A DNA stretch of 64,000 nt, from contig CADECP010000011.1 in assembly GCA_902825875.1 (NCBI GenBank), positions 62,001 to 126,000 of the forward strand, given 5' to 3'. Position 1 is the stretch's first letter. Each line of letters starts with the position of its first letter. This DNA is from an uncultured Acidobacteriota bacterium. Its GTDB lineage: Bacteria > Acidobacteriota > Blastocatellia > RBC074. The notes beneath the pieces were generated by a model that saw nothing but the letters and a program-made list of their open reading frames with translations, made no database searches and was not told the DNA's origin. Shown here piece by piece: positions 8,729 to 19,077 of the stretch. Made by a program: the position numbers and the translations under genes.

Positions 8729-9646
8729 TCACGGCGTTTCGGCCAATACAGCTTCGATGCGGCGCGAAAGCTCGGCTTCAGCCAAGCGCGTCGGTGAATA
8801 AAACCGAACGATGCCTTTTCGGTCAATCAGCGCGAAAGTCGGCGTAGCGGAAACTCCGTACCGAATCATGCCTTCGGTATCAATGACGACCGGAACGCTT
8901 TCCAAGCCCGGATAAGTTTCTTTCCAGACTTTTTCGACGTGGGCTTTCTCTTCTGCCGGAGTCGCAGTTTTGTCGCCCGCTCCTGAACCGTAATAGCGCG
9001 TCGGAGCCATCACGACCAATCCTTGCGCGCGATATTTTTCGACAAGACGAGCCAGCGAACCGGCTTGCGCGCGACAATCTCCGCACCAGTGCGCCCACAG
9101 AAACAACAACACCGGCTTGCCTTTCAACTTGGCAAACGATTCCGGTTTCGGGCCAATGTAATCGCTCAGGTTCAATTCCGGCGCGGTTTGCCCTTCCAGC
9201 GAAAGCAGATTGATGTTTTTGCGAATGCGAGATTTCAGGCTCAGGTTTTTCGCTTTAGCAAATTCGGTTTCCAGAAAGTTGACGGCAGAACCGCGCCCGT
9301 CACGTCGCGCGCGTAGCTTTCCTTCGACTTCAATGGCTGCGCCAAGTGCCACCAACCATTCCGGTTTTTCTTCTTTGATTTCCCGGCGAAGTTCGGCGAC
9401 AAATCCAGCGGCGGCATCCGGTTGATTCAACATCTCGGCTCCGCGCGCCAGCCAGCCGACAGCTTCCAGATATTCGGTGTCAACGCCGTGTTGACGTTTG
9501 TAATCTTCAACGGCGTGAATGCCGCTGGCCAAATCACCGGCAGAAAGTTTGTTTCTGACGATTCGCACCAATTCGCCCGCCGCACTCGCCGTCGAAACAA
9601 CGAAAGCCAGCGCGAGCAACGAAACAAGCAAAGTTTGTTTTTTCAA
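8729..9646 (-). CDS. Secreted TlpA-like thioredoxin family protein
   Basis: This is a 305-residue exported protein with a signal peptide (residues 1-22, cut near ASAAGE). About 130 residues of helical N-terminal region precede a TlpA/AhpC-type thioredoxin domain (about 152-305). The active site is WCGDC (Cys188, Cys191), and the cis-Pro loop is VSATPTFALIDRKG. The long insert with YYGSGAGDKTATPAEEKAHV between strands is unusual for TlpA. A role in periplasmic disulfide reduction or cytochrome assembly is plausible. Ends 8 bases before a small membrane protein gene. Confidence 0.85.
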   Translation of the reverse strand: MKKQTLLVSLLALAFVVSTASAAGELVRIVRNKLSAGDLASGIHAVEDYKRQHGVDTEYLEAVGWLARGAEMLNQPDAAAGFVAELRREIKEEKPEWLVALGAAIEVEGKLRARRDGRGSAVNFLETEFAKAKNLSLKSRIRKNINLLSLEGQTAPELNLSDYIGPKPESFAKLKGKPVLLFLWAHWCGDCRAQAGSLARLVEKYRAQGLVVMAPTRYYGSGAGDKTATPAEEKAHVEKVWKETYPGLESVPVVIDTEGMIRYGVSATPTFALIDRKGIVRFYSPTRLAEAELSRRIEAVLAETP

Positions 9647-9660
9647 TCGAACTTCTCCTG

Positions 9661-10482
9661 TTACGCAATTTTCAAATCGTAAATGCCGATTTTGACGGAT
9701 TGCCCTGCCTGCACTTCGGCGCTTTCGCCGGGCTGGATTTCGCGGCCATCAACTTCGATGGCATTGCGGCCAACACATTCAAGTTTGAACGAGGCTTCCT
9801 GTTTGGTCAGGATGGCGTGTTTACGGCTAACTTCCTGGTCGCCATCGAGTTTCACATCAACCGGAAAGTCTTTGGAGCCGCGACCGATTTCGATCTTCGC
9901 TTTTGAAGATTTGAAAGTTTCAGGTTCCCCGCCCTGCCGTTGAAAGTTGACGGTGAACAGCGGCGCTCGCGGGCGAATCACAGTGCGGTCGCCATCTTCG
10001 TCATTAAGCGGTTCTGTGTTGCCGGGTTCGACTGCGACGGGTTTGGGTTTCGGTTTACGAGCGGTGACTTCGGTTTTCGGCGAATTGTCATCCCAGACGG
10101 CTTGGACGCGAACGCTGCCTTTGTTCAACGCGCCGTCAATACTCAAACTGAGCGCGATTTTGTCGGTCTTCAGCGACTTTCCGCCAACCATTTCCTTGGC
10201 GCGTTGCGACAAACTGACCGCCAGACCTTCTTCCAAGCCTTCACGCTTGCGGCCTTGCCACACCGCGTCGTCTTCCTTGCTCAGGTAAATGATGTATTCG
10301 CCCGGCAGATAAGTCTGGCCGCCCGGCGGCGTGAACATCTCGCGCTTCATGACGGTTTCGACTTCGCGCGCGATCTTGACGAAAAATTCGTCCCATTCGC
10401 TCAATTGAGCCAGGGCTTCCGGCGTTTGCGAAATCGCATCTTCACCATCCAGCCACTTTTTAACTTCACTCCAAAGCTTCAT
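9661..10482 (-). CDS. FHA-domain protein with FhaA-type N-terminus
   Basis: This 273-residue protein begins at ATG 10482, with GGAGG just upstream (the frame is open 12 codons further but without a site). Residues about 1-115 resemble the DUF3662 domain of FhaA ([40 protein letters not shown]). The C-terminal FHA domain (about 180-273) has [19 protein letters not shown] and [10 protein letters not shown], the phosphothreonine-binding GR..S..H pattern. FHA proteins bind phosphorylated partners of Ser/Thr kinases. The kinase gene lies directly upstream, so this is its likely target. The order matches the cell-wall kinase cluster of Actinobacteria in part. Confidence 0.88.
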   Translation of the reverse strand: MKLWSEVKKWLDGEDAISQTPEALAQLSEWDEFFVKIAREVETVMKREMFTPPGGQTYLPGEYIIYLSKEDDAVWQGRKREGLEEGLAVSLSQRAKEMVGGKSLKTDKIALSLSIDGALNKGSVRVQAVWDDNSPKTEVTARKPKPKPVAVEPGNTEPLNDEDGDRTVIRPRAPLFTVNFQRQGGEPETFKSSKAKIEIGRGSKDFPVDVKLDGDQEVSRKHAILTKQEASFKLECVGRNAIEVDGREIQPGESAEVQAGQSVKIGIYDLKIA

Positions 10483-10504
10483 TGCTTTCCTCCAAACTAA
10501 AACA

Positions 10505-10574
10505 TCCACGAAGAACACGACGCGGCACGAAGATATTTTGAAGACTCTTTGTGTTGCTTCGTGACCTTCGTGGA
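10505..10574. repeat. Short inverted repeat with CCACGAAG arms
   Basis: Arms TCCACGAAG (10505-10513) and CTTCGTGGA (10566-10574) are perfect complements. Inner words CACGA/TCGTG continue the symmetry imperfectly. It separates the FHA gene from the kinase gene and resembles the widespread CCACGAAG...CTTCGTGG palindromes of many genomes. Confidence 0.65.
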
Positions 10575-10588
10575 CATTCCCAAGACTC

Positions 10589-12220
10589 TCACCACCAGCG
10601 GCGCGAGACTACACGAACGAGATTTGGATTTCCATAAACCCAGCCTTGTCGCACATCCAGTGAATCCAACTCCCGCTCCATCCATTGGCTGACTTCAATC
10701 TGCATCCAGCCTTGTTCGTTTTCCTGAAGCACACGATGCCGAGTGCCCTGAGCGATCTTGCCATAAGCTTTGAATCGGTCGCCGGGTCCGCTGCGAACAT
10801 AAAGTGCGGGAGTTATTATTTCGATTTCGCGCGGCGTGCCAATCTGTCCGCCTTTGAAAATGTTGAAGACACTGACCAGCAAGCCAATGAATGCCGCTCC
10901 CATAAAACCGATGAACACGCGACGGCGAATCTTTTCGGGAAACCGGCTGGCCATTTTTTGCGGTTGTTTGGCCGGAGTTTTCGCCGCAGGTTTGGCTTGT
11001 CCCGGTTTGGCGACCACCGGAGCCTGCTTCGCCGGCGCAGGCATCGGCGGAATCGGCGTTGCTTTTTGCGGCTGCAACTCGATGAAGATTTTGCCGGGAC
11101 GATCATTGCGGCTGGGCGCTTCGACTTTGGGCTGCGGCAATGGCTTTTCGGCAACGATAGCTTTTGGGAGAACTTCGGATTCGACATCTCTGACCGGCAA
11201 AGCGGACGAAACCACTTCCTGCAATTGCGAAGTCGCCGGAGTCGGATCGAAATCCGGTTGCACGGGTTTTGTCGGAAACGCTCCGGTATCGAATTTCTGA
11301 CGAGGTTTGACGATGGTTTCTTCGTCGGGAAGCTCTTCGATTTTGACGGTTGGATTCAGCGCGGCGACTTGCGCCAGTTCGTGCCAGAACTCCGCGACAG
11401 TCGCATATCTGGCTTTGGGATCGTCTGCGGTGGCATGCCGCAAAACTTTTAACAGCGCGTCGCCCCATGGTTTGTTCGCCAGCTTTTCCGGCAAAGACAT
11501 GATCGGATCGCAGCGAAACTGATTCGGTGCGCGTCCGCAAACTACGGTGTAAAAACTTTTGGCCAGCGAATAAACGTCCGCCGCCGTAGTCAGTTTTTGC
11601 AATTCGCCTGTGTCTTCGTTGGGGTTGTGTTCGGGCGGAGCGTACACGTCCGCGCCGACTCGTGTGATTTCTGTGGATTCGCCGCTGGTGATTTTGGCAA
11701 CGCCGAAATCAGCGACTTTCAGCGTTCGTTTGTCGGCGCTGAGCAAAAAGTTGTTTGGCTTCAGGTCGCGGTGAATGATGCCTTTGCTGTGCGCGAAGGC
11801 CAGCGCCTCGCAAACCTGATGAAAGTAAGACAGGGCTTCATCTAACGGCAAGGCTTTGTCAGGGCGATGGCGACAGAGTTCCAGCAAATCTCCGCCGGGC
11901 ATGTATTCGATGACCAGATAATGAAACGGAACTTCGCGCAAATCCGACGCCGTGCCGTGCCCCAACCGCAAAATCACATGCGGATGCCGAACGGCGTCCA
12001 GCGCAACGGCTTCGTTCTGGAAATTTTCAACCAGCGTGCGTTCCAGATCGGGATCGGGCGTGCCTTGCAAACTGGTGTTCAGGGCTTTGATAACGACCGG
12101 AGCACGGCTGGCCGCGCGGTCATACGCCACGAAAATCTCAGCGTAGCTGCCGCGCGTCAACCGCTCGTACACTTCGTAGCGGCCATCCACCAAACTATGT
12201 TCCAGTTTCAAGTCAGGCAT
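10589..12220 (-). CDS. Membrane Ser/Thr protein kinase with extracytoplasmic SH3 domain
   Basis: The start [20 protein letters not shown] at 12220 is chosen; a longer frame lacks similarity. The kinase domain covers about residues 13-290 with Lys45 (VVIKAL), HRD at 150-152, DFG at 171-173 and DVYAPPEH in the activation segment; the glycine loop TRGSYAEIF is of the Cdc42-effector-like GxS type. A Pro/Ala/Lys-rich linker follows, then a membrane helix ([20 protein letters not shown]), then a bacterial SH3 domain ([18 protein letters not shown] ... GWVYG). SH3b domains often bind peptidoglycan, so this is likely a cell-wall sensing kinase. PP2C phosphatase and FtsW/RodA genes lie upstream on the same strand. 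Confidence 0.93.
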   Translation of the reverse strand: MPDLKLEHSLVDGRYEVYERLTRGSYAEIFVAYDRAASRAPVVIKALNTSLQGTPDPDLERTLVENFQNEAVALDAVRHPHVILRLGHGTASDLREVPFHYLVIEYMPGGDLLELCRHRPDKALPLDEALSYFHQVCEALAFAHSKGIIHRDLKPNNFLLSADKRTLKVADFGVAKITSGESTEITRVGADVYAPPEHNPNEDTGELQKLTTAADVYSLAKSFYTVVCGRAPNQFRCDPIMSLPEKLANKPWGDALLKVLRHATADDPKARYATVAEFWHELAQVAALNPTVKIEELPDEETIVKPRQKFDTGAFPTKPVQPDFDPTPATSQLQEVVSSALPVRDVESEVLPKAIVAEKPLPQPKVEAPSRNDRPGKIFIELQPQKATPIPPMPAPAKQAPVVAKPGQAKPAAKTPAKQPQKMASRFPEKIRRRVFIGFMGAAFIGLLVSVFNIFKGGQIGTPREIEIITPALYVRSGPGDRFKAYGKIAQGTRHRVLQENEQGWMQIEVSQWMERELDSLDVRQGWVYGNPNLVRVVSRRWW

Positions 12221-12322
12221 AACTGCGACTGAGAGACTGAGAGACCCAGAGACTGGGAGACAAGGAAAACCTCTTGAAACAGTTTCGCCCGATCGCCACG
12301 TCACCTGGTCGCCCAGCCGGAA

Positions 12323-13924
12323 TTAACCAACCGCTTTCGCCGTCGGAGTCGGCGAGGCGTTCGCAGCCGGTGCGGCACTCGCTCCCGGCGAAGAAGTGCC
12401 ATTCGGCGTCATCAATTTCTGCAAGCTATCGGCGGCATTTCGCGCCTGGCCGATTTGTAAATAGGCCATCGCAATGAACACCCAACCTTCGTCCAAATCC
12501 TGGTTGTTGCTGGCGGCTTGTTTGAAATGATTGATGGCTTCCTCGAATTTCTTTTCGGCGAAATACAGGCGACCAAAACAGAAATGGGCTTCAGCGTTGT
12601 TCGGGTCGCGCGCCATGATGTCGTTGAGCTGTCCGCGCGAATCTTCAATGCGCCCTTCGTTCAGCAGCGCAAACGCTGAAGCAACGCCCGCATCGCGCGG
12701 CGTCCAGCGCAACACACGCGGTTGCTCTTCGGCCAACGGACCGCCCGCTCGGTTGACCACCTGCTGCAAAGGCCCTCCGAACAATCCGCCCAGAATAAAT
12801 CCGGCCAACAAGGTGACGATCAAAACACTCATTCTCATAAATTTCGACATCTCGACTTTCTGCTCGACTTCATTCGTCGGCGTTGTGTTCGACTCTCGCT
12901 GAGTTCGTTTACGCTGCGGAATCGGCGGCGGTTCTGTGGCAACCGAGTTCGTTGTCGCCGGTGAAACTTTCGCTTCAGTTCGCGGAGTTTCGGCGACAGG
13001 CGGTTCGGCAGAAACTTCGTCAAACGTCTGCGGCTCAATTTCCGGCAGAGCTTCGACAATCTGTTCTGGCGCGGGTTGCGGTTCAACCAAAGCGATTTCG
13101 GCGAACTTTCTTGGCCTGTCGTTGCCGGACGCAACAGGCGTCGAGCGAATCGCCGGGCGAGTTTGTTCGTCAACGTAACCACGTTCGCCGAAATCCACGA
13201 TGATGGCGGTCAGGTTGTCTTCCGCGCCCGCTTCGTAACAAAGCTGTTTCATCGTTTCGCAAACGGATTGCGGATGATGGCCGCTCCTCAGCAATCGCTC
13301 CAGTTGTTCATCGCGGATGTGGCGCGTGATGCCGTCACTGCACAACAACAGCGTGGTCGTTTCATCCACTTCGATTTCGATGATTTCCGGCTCGACTTCG
13401 GAATCCGCTCCGATGGCTCGGCTGATGACGTTGCGGCGCGGATGCGTTTCAGCTTGTTCGGCAGTCAGCATTCCCAACCGAACGGCTTCGTTGACTTCAC
13501 TGTGATCTTCGGTCAATCGCACCAACCCGCGAGCGTCGCACCGATAGACGCGACTGTCGCCAACGTGCGCGATGATCGCTCGATTTTCCCTGACCGCTGC
13601 CATCGCCAAAGTCGTCGCCATCCCGTCAAGTTCCTGGTTCAACTCGGCTTCGGTGTAGATTTTTTGGTTGCAGAGATCAATCGTTTCGTGAACAAGCCGC
13701 CGCAAATCTTCCATAGGCAAATCGCTGCTGGAAAGCGGCTGCGGCCCGGTGAAAACCTTTTCAAAGACTTCCGCCACGGTGCGACTGGCAGTTTGGCCTC
13801 CGCGCCGACCGCCCACTCCATCGGCGACGATGAACACACCTCGACTGGGCAGCGCCAGCAGGTTGTCTTCGTTCGCCTGACGCTTTAATCCCTTATCAGT
13901 AATTTGCCCAACTATTAGTTTCAT
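12323..13924 (-). CDS. PP2C-type protein phosphatase with TPR extension
   Basis: This is a 533-residue protein. The PP2C/Stp1 domain (about 1-245) has NEDN at 18-21, VADGVGG at 33-39 with the metal-binding Asp35, GDSRVYR, and LLCSDGITRHI. A Pro/Glu-rich linker, one membrane helix (about 375-395, VLIVTLLAGFILGGLFGG) and C-terminal TPR-like repeats (GRLYFAEKKFEEAINHFKQA) follow. A membrane-anchored phosphatase with an outside TPR part is fit to counteract the neighbouring kinase. The gene lies between ftsW/rodA-like and kinase genes, all in one direction. Confidence 0.92.
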   Translation of the reverse strand: MKLIVGQITDKGLKRQANEDNLLALPSRGVFIVADGVGGRRGGQTASRTVAEVFEKVFTGPQPLSSSDLPMEDLRRLVHETIDLCNQKIYTEAELNQELDGMATTLAMAAVRENRAIIAHVGDSRVYRCDARGLVRLTEDHSEVNEAVRLGMLTAEQAETHPRRNVISRAIGADSEVEPEIIEIEVDETTTLLLCSDGITRHIRDEQLERLLRSGHHPQSVCETMKQLCYEAGAEDNLTAIIVDFGERGYVDEQTRPAIRSTPVASGNDRPRKFAEIALVEPQPAPEQIVEALPEIEPQTFDEVSAEPPVAETPRTEAKVSPATTNSVATEPPPIPQRKRTQRESNTTPTNEVEQKVEMSKFMRMSVLIVTLLAGFILGGLFGGPLQQVVNRAGGPLAEEQPRVLRWTPRDAGVASAFALLNEGRIEDSRGQLNDIMARDPNNAEAHFCFGRLYFAEKKFEEAINHFKQAASNNQDLDEGWVFIAMAYLQIGQARNAADSLQKLMTPNGTSSPGASAAPAANASPTPTAKAVG

Positions 13925-13933
13925 TCTTTGAGA

Positions 13934-14006
13934 GTAGTCGGGATTCGGTAGCCGGTAGTCGTAACCTGCCTCAGCTACTGACTCCTGACTCCTGGCTCCC
14001 GACTAC
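13934..14006. repeat. GTAGTCGG inverted repeat overlapping the ftsW-like 3' end
   Basis: Arms GTAGTCGGGA (13934-13943) and TCCCGACTAC (13997-14006) are perfect complements. The interior repeats CTGACTCCTG and CGGTAG words. It is related to the element at 4529-4609. It encodes the last 11 residues of the FtsW/RodA-like protein. Confidence 0.75.
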
Positions 14007-15611
14007 ATTATTGCGATGCGAAATCGCCATCAACATCCCCAGCATAAAAAAGCTGGTTATCAACGACCATCCGCCGTGACTGACAAACGGCAGCGTGATT
14101 CCGGTCATCGGCAACATCCTCAACACGCCGCCGATATTAACGATGGCCTGAAAACCCAGAAAGGCCGTTATGCCGGCGGCAATCAGCTTGGTAAACATAT
14201 CGCGGGCCTCGATGGCGGTTCGCATTCCGGCGACAACGACGATGATGAAGGCGAAGATGATGATCGCTCCGCCGACAATTCCCATCTCTTCGGCGACGAC
14301 AGCGTAGATGAAATCCGAATCGGCAATCGGCACGGTTTCGGGAAATCCTTTGCCCAAGCCCGCGCCAAGCACGCGCCCATCGCTAATACCAAACAACGCC
14401 TGCGAAGGTTGAAAAGCGTATTTGTTGTACCACTTTTCTTCGTCCGTGTTGCCGGGCACGCGCGGAGCTTCTTTCGCCCACCATTCGTGCTCTTCGGTGT
14501 CGGGCGCAAGACCGCCGTATCGCCACAGGTAAAACCGCTGTTTGATGCGATCCGGCACGCCTTCGCTGACGATGTTTTTGACTCGCTGAACTGTGCCGAC
14601 TTCAGCGCCGTCGGTGAAGACATTGACGACCGTGTTGTAAATACCTGCGGCAAAAATCGAAACCGCCAACAGCGCCGCCATCAAACCGATGGCAATCGTC
14701 ACTTGCGGCAATCGGCGAACGGCGACGACGTAAAGCGTGATGTAAGCTCCAAGAAAGACCAGCATCTGCCCGAAATCCTGCAAGGCAAAAAACGGAACGA
14801 TTGGCAAAGCAGCAACCAGCAAAAACGGCAGCACAAATCGCCAAGGCGGAATTCCCCAATGCGTCCGCGACAGGTTTCGATAATGATCGGCCAGAATCCC
14901 GGCGTAACTGAGCAGGAATGTGATCTTCACCGGCTCCCACGGAGTCGTGTTGCCCAGCGATTTGCCGCGTTCAGACAGAAAAATGGCGATGAAGACGAAC
15001 GGCAGCGTAGTCAGCAATCCAATCAAAAAGCTGTTTCGCTGCAACAGCAGCAAAATGTCATCGCGGCGTATGAAAGCGAACGCCAGCGCAAAACCGACAA
15101 AGGCCATCAACGGAATCAATGAAGAAGTCGAAGTAAAAATTCGGCTGAGCGTCCAATACTGCGGCGCGTTGGTGTCGGCGGGCGTCCCGGTTTGCAACGA
15201 AAAGTTCGGATCGCCGAACAAGGATTTTTTCTTTTCGGCGTCGTAAAACTGATTGATGTTTTTGTATTGCTGAACGCGGGCTTTGGCCAATCGAGCCTGT
15301 CTGACTTCGGCGCGATTTCCGGCGGCGTATTCCGGGTCGGTGAACAAACGGTATTGCGTGAACTGCCCCACGCTGAACAACAGAATGGCGACGGTGAACA
15401 GCGTCAAATCGCCTGCATATTTGTGCCGCCGCGCCATCCAGATAAAAACGAAAAAGATCGGCAGAAACAACGCCAGGTCTCGACAAGCCAGCAACACCGA
15501 CGGCGAAAACCCGCGCGCAATTCCGGCTCGGTAAATAGCCAGATACGCCAGCGCGTCCAACACCACCAGCAAAACCAGCAACAGTAAATGCGAAGAGGGG
15601 CGATTTTTCAT
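13971..15611 (-). CDS. FtsW/RodA/SpoVE-family membrane protein
   Basis: This 546-residue polytopic protein belongs to the SEDS family (peptidoglycan glycosyltransferases or lipid II flippase candidates). Diagnostic stretches are [36 protein letters not shown] and [15 protein letters not shown]. The start [20 protein letters not shown] at 15611 is chosen because the upstream extension is not hydrophobic. It is longer than usual because of two insertions in outside loops, one with [20 protein letters not shown]. The C-terminal tail [11 protein letters not shown] is encoded by a repeat element. Phosphatase, kinase and FHA genes follow, pointing to phospho-control of wall synthesis. Confidence 0.9.
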   Translation of the reverse strand: MKNRPSSHLLLLVLLVVLDALAYLAIYRAGIARGFSPSVLLACRDLALFLPIFFVFIWMARRHKYAGDLTLFTVAILLFSVGQFTQYRLFTDPEYAAGNRAEVRQARLAKARVQQYKNINQFYDAEKKKSLFGDPNFSLQTGTPADTNAPQYWTLSRIFTSTSSLIPLMAFVGFALAFAFIRRDDILLLLQRNSFLIGLLTTLPFVFIAIFLSERGKSLGNTTPWEPVKITFLLSYAGILADHYRNLSRTHWGIPPWRFVLPFLLVAALPIVPFFALQDFGQMLVFLGAYITLYVVAVRRLPQVTIAIGLMAALLAVSIFAAGIYNTVVNVFTDGAEVGTVQRVKNIVSEGVPDRIKQRFYLWRYGGLAPDTEEHEWWAKEAPRVPGNTDEEKWYNKYAFQPSQALFGISDGRVLGAGLGKGFPETVPIADSDFIYAVVAEEMGIVGGAIIIFAFIIVVVAGMRTAIEARDMFTKLIAAGITAFLGFQAIVNIGGVLRMLPMTGITLPFVSHGGWSLITSFFMLGMLMAISHRNNVVGSQESGVSS

Positions 15612-15713
15612 GCCTGCAATTGACGACAGCCTCGAAAGTTTTGTTCTGAATTTGTTCCCACCGCTTGAACGCGCGCAATCATAAGCTGCACATGGAATGG
15701 CAAACAACCGCTC

Positions 15714-16334
15714 TCAAATAGTTTCCGCCGCATCAGAGGTTGGGCGACCTAATTCAGGTTCCTGAAAAGTGACCATGCGGTAAATGTCACTGAGCGACAG
15801 AATCACGCCAACAGATTCAAGCGTCACCTGGCTTTCAAGCCCGATCACATCGCGGCGCAACCAACCGCCATCAACCTGGCGAAGATATTGAATTACGTGC
15901 GCGCGCTCAGACGCAACCAACAAATACTCTTTGAAACTTGGGATTTCCTGATAAGCCAGGAATTTGGCGTCACGGTCATAAGCACTGGTCGAAGGCGACA
16001 GCACCTCAACGATCAAAACCGGATTAACCAGAATGTCATGACCGCGTCTTTCTTCGAAAATCGCCTCACCACAAACCACTGAAGCATCAGGGTAGCGAAA
16101 TGGCGGCGCGCTTGACGTTTTTACTGACTGATTGCCGTCAAACACTTCACACGGTTTTCCGTCAAGCAATTCCCCCAACTTGCGACTGATATTCCGAGTC
16201 GCTCGGTTGTGCCCTTTCTTGCCACCAGCCATCGAAATGATCTCGCCATCAAAATACTCCAGGCGTTCTTCCGACTTATGCAACAGGTCTAAATACTCAT
16301 CTATGGTGTACTTTCTTTCCGGTAAAGCTGACAT
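15714..16334 (-). CDS. Uma2-family protein (DUF820)
   Basis: This 206-residue protein is complete. It has YTIDEYLDLLHKSEERLEYF, DGEIISMAGG, PDASVVCG, and LIVEVLSPSTSAYDRDAKF with EYLLV, which match the PD-(D/E)xK-like core of Uma2 proteins (D in PDASVV, E in VEVLS). The ATG at 16334 has AAAGGAGG seven bases upstream; the GTG two codons earlier lies inside that site. Such proteins are abundant in Cyanobacteria, Chloroflexi and Acidobacteria, and have no proven role. Confidence 0.88.
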   Translation of the reverse strand: MSALPERKYTIDEYLDLLHKSEERLEYFDGEIISMAGGKKGHNRATRNISRKLGELLDGKPCEVFDGNQSVKTSSAPPFRYPDASVVCGEAIFEERRGHDILVNPVLIVEVLSPSTSAYDRDAKFLAYQEIPSFKEYLLVASERAHVIQYLRQVDGGWLRRDVIGLESQVTLESVGVILSLSDIYRMVTFQEPELGRPTSDAAETI

Positions 16335-16375
16335 TGTCACCTCCTTTTGCAGCCCAGATTCGCCGCGATTCTACC

Positions 16376-17206
16376 TCATCTCTGGCAACGCGGGCAGAAG
16401 TACGTCGAGCGTCCGCCTTGCGTCAGCCGCTGAATCGCCGTTCCGCAGGTCAAACATGGCTGCCCTTCGCGTTCGTAAACCTGCCAACTGTCTTCGTAAA
16501 CGCCATCGCCGTAACGGCCATAAACCTCGCGCGGATCGGTTTCGAGCGTGCTGCCTGCTTCGATGGCTTCGGCCAGCACGGCGACGATTTCCGAGTGCAG
16601 GGCTTCGGCGCGCGACAGCGAAAGTTTGTTCGCCAAAAGCTGGGGATTGATCTTCGCCCGGTGCAAAGCTTCGGCGGCGTAAATGTTGCCCAGCCCTGTG
16701 ACTTTGGTTTGATCCAGCAAAAACAATTTGATGACTTGCTTGCTGCGCTGCAAAGTTTCGTGCAAGTAGGCAGCAGTGAACGCCGGATCGAACGGCTCCG
16801 GCGCGAGCTTGCTCAAATGCGATACCGAATCCAGTTCAGCGGTTTTGACGACCATCATCATTCCGAAATGGCGTTGGTCAGCAAACAGCAGCTTGCGCCC
16901 ATTGTCCAACCAGAACGCGGCATGCGTGTGCGGCGGTGGAGCTTCGTCGGCGTCCACGTGAACGAATCGCCCGGTCATTCTCAGGTGAGTAATCCACGTT
17001 CGCCCGTTGGAAAGATGCGCCAGAATGTGTTTTCCGCGCCGGGTCACGTCTTCGATGCGCGCGCCTTTCAACCAGGCGGCAAATTGGCGCGGCGTAATTT
17101 CCGACGCCAGCTTGGCGCGTAACAATTGAGCTTTGGCGATGGTTCGCCCGGCAATCAGCCCTCGCAAATGCCGCGCGACCATTTCGACTTCAGGTAATTC
17201 AGGCAT
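16376..17206 (-). CDS. mutM: Formamidopyrimidine-DNA glycosylase
   Basis: This 276-residue base-excision repair enzyme removes oxidised purines such as 8-oxoguanine and cuts at the abasic site. It starts [20 protein letters not shown], with the catalytic Pro2 and Glu3; Lys59 lies in RRGKHIL; the helix-two-turn-helix has [18 protein letters not shown]; the C-terminal zinc finger is complete (CLTC ... CPRC). Length is normal for the family. It starts 183 bases from the divergent sugar isomerase gene. Confidence 0.97.
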   Translation of the reverse strand: MPELPEVEMVARHLRGLIAGRTIAKAQLLRAKLASEITPRQFAAWLKGARIEDVTRRGKHILAHLSNGRTWITHLRMTGRFVHVDADEAPPPHTHAAFWLDNGRKLLFADQRHFGMMMVVKTAELDSVSHLSKLAPEPFDPAFTAAYLHETLQRSKQVIKLFLLDQTKVTGLGNIYAAEALHRAKINPQLLANKLSLSRAEALHSEIVAVLAEAIEAGSTLETDPREVYGRYGDGVYEDSWQVYEREGQPCLTCGTAIQRLTQGGRSTYFCPRCQR

Positions 17207-17301
17207 GCCGAAGTGTTTACCACACCTTCGCGCAAAGTGGACAGACCGCGCAACGCCGTGTCATAAATCAGCTTCCACACAAAAAACACTTCAAACCAGC
17301 C

Positions 17302-17368
17302 GTGAGACAATTTTCCAAATTGTCTCACCTTTGTCGGGAGCGTGGAGCAATTTGAAAAATTCCTCCAC
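17302..17368. promoter_or_regulatory. Two tandem hairpins ahead of a Tat-isomerase gene
   Basis: Hairpin 1: arms 17302-17313 and 17317-17328 form a perfect 12-bp stem (GTGAGACAATTT) with loop TCC. Hairpin 2: arms 17342-17353 and 17357-17368 form a 12-bp stem with one mismatch (GTGGAGCAATTT) and loop GAA. The two are spaced exactly 40 bases apart, and the second ends 22 bases before the start codon at 17390. They could be RNA structures in the leader or twin operators. Confidence 0.6.
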
Positions 17369-17389
17369 ACTATTTCAAAAGAGGATTTC

Positions 17390-18475
<1,086 letters not shown>

Positions 18476-18491
18476 ACGTTTGCGGCGGGCA

Positions 18492-19037
18492 TCATTGAAA
18501 CCGTTTCGTTTCATCTTCAGTCACACTGGCAGGCGGTTTCAGCGGATTGGTCGGCGGCGGCGAAGGTCGCGAAAAAACCGGTTGAGGTTGGTGAACGGGC
18601 TGTGGAGCAGGTTGCGGCAAGCCATACGGCGCAACGGGAGGCATTTGCGGCGGCATCGCCTGCTGCATCGGAACATACATCGGCTGAGCCATCGTCATTT
18701 GCTGAATTTTGCGCTTTTGGGCGTTGTATCGCATGACAGCAAAAACAATCCCGATTGGCATCAATACCGCGCTGATTCCTGACAACGATCCCAACCCAAG
18801 AACGCCAAAAATCGCTGGTGACATGGCCATCAGCATAATCAACAGAATCAACTGCTGTTTGGGAGTCATTCCGTCTGTCGCGTTGGAAATAAAATTTTGG
18901 GACGGCATTTGCGGCGGTTGAAGCGAAGCTGTTCCTCCGCTGGCAACATAACCCGTGACTTGTTGCAGTCCGAGTCCGCACTGGCGGCAAAACTTGGTGG
19001 TGTCAGGGTTGGGCGATCCGCAACGTGGACAAAACAT
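18492..19037 (-). CDS. Zinc-ribbon membrane protein A
   Basis: This 181-residue protein starts MFCPRCGSPNPDTTKFCRQC, a classic double CxxC zinc ribbon. It is followed by an Ala/Gly-rich stretch, two membrane segments at about 66-105 (LILLIMLMAMSPAIFGVLGL), and a Pro/Gln/Met-rich tail with PPPTNPLKPPASVTEDETKR. ATG at 19037 is chosen with GAGAGG upstream. The next gene upstream is its paralogue with the same layout; the pair looks like a tandem duplication. The function is unknown. Confidence 0.75.
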   Translation of the reverse strand: MFCPRCGSPNPDTTKFCRQCGLGLQQVTGYVASGGTASLQPPQMPSQNFISNATDGMTPKQQLILLIMLMAMSPAIFGVLGLGSLSGISAVLMPIGIVFAVMRYNAQKRKIQQMTMAQPMYVPMQQAMPPQMPPVAPYGLPQPAPQPVHQPQPVFSRPSPPPTNPLKPPASVTEDETKRFQ

Positions 19038-19077
19038 GCTCGGCAATCCTCTCGGCTATTGGGCGGCTATTGGCCGG

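Noticed and set aside
14016-15122. 368-codon plus-strand frame opposite the FtsW/RodA-like gene
   Set aside because: It is rich in Arg, Gln, His and Asn and mirrors a hydrophobic gene, a common artefact.
16376-17206. endonuclease VIII (nei) as an alternative to mutM
   Set aside because: The N-terminus [10 protein letters not shown] and HLLRG-like layout with the [12 protein letters not shown] zinc finger match MutM better than Nei.
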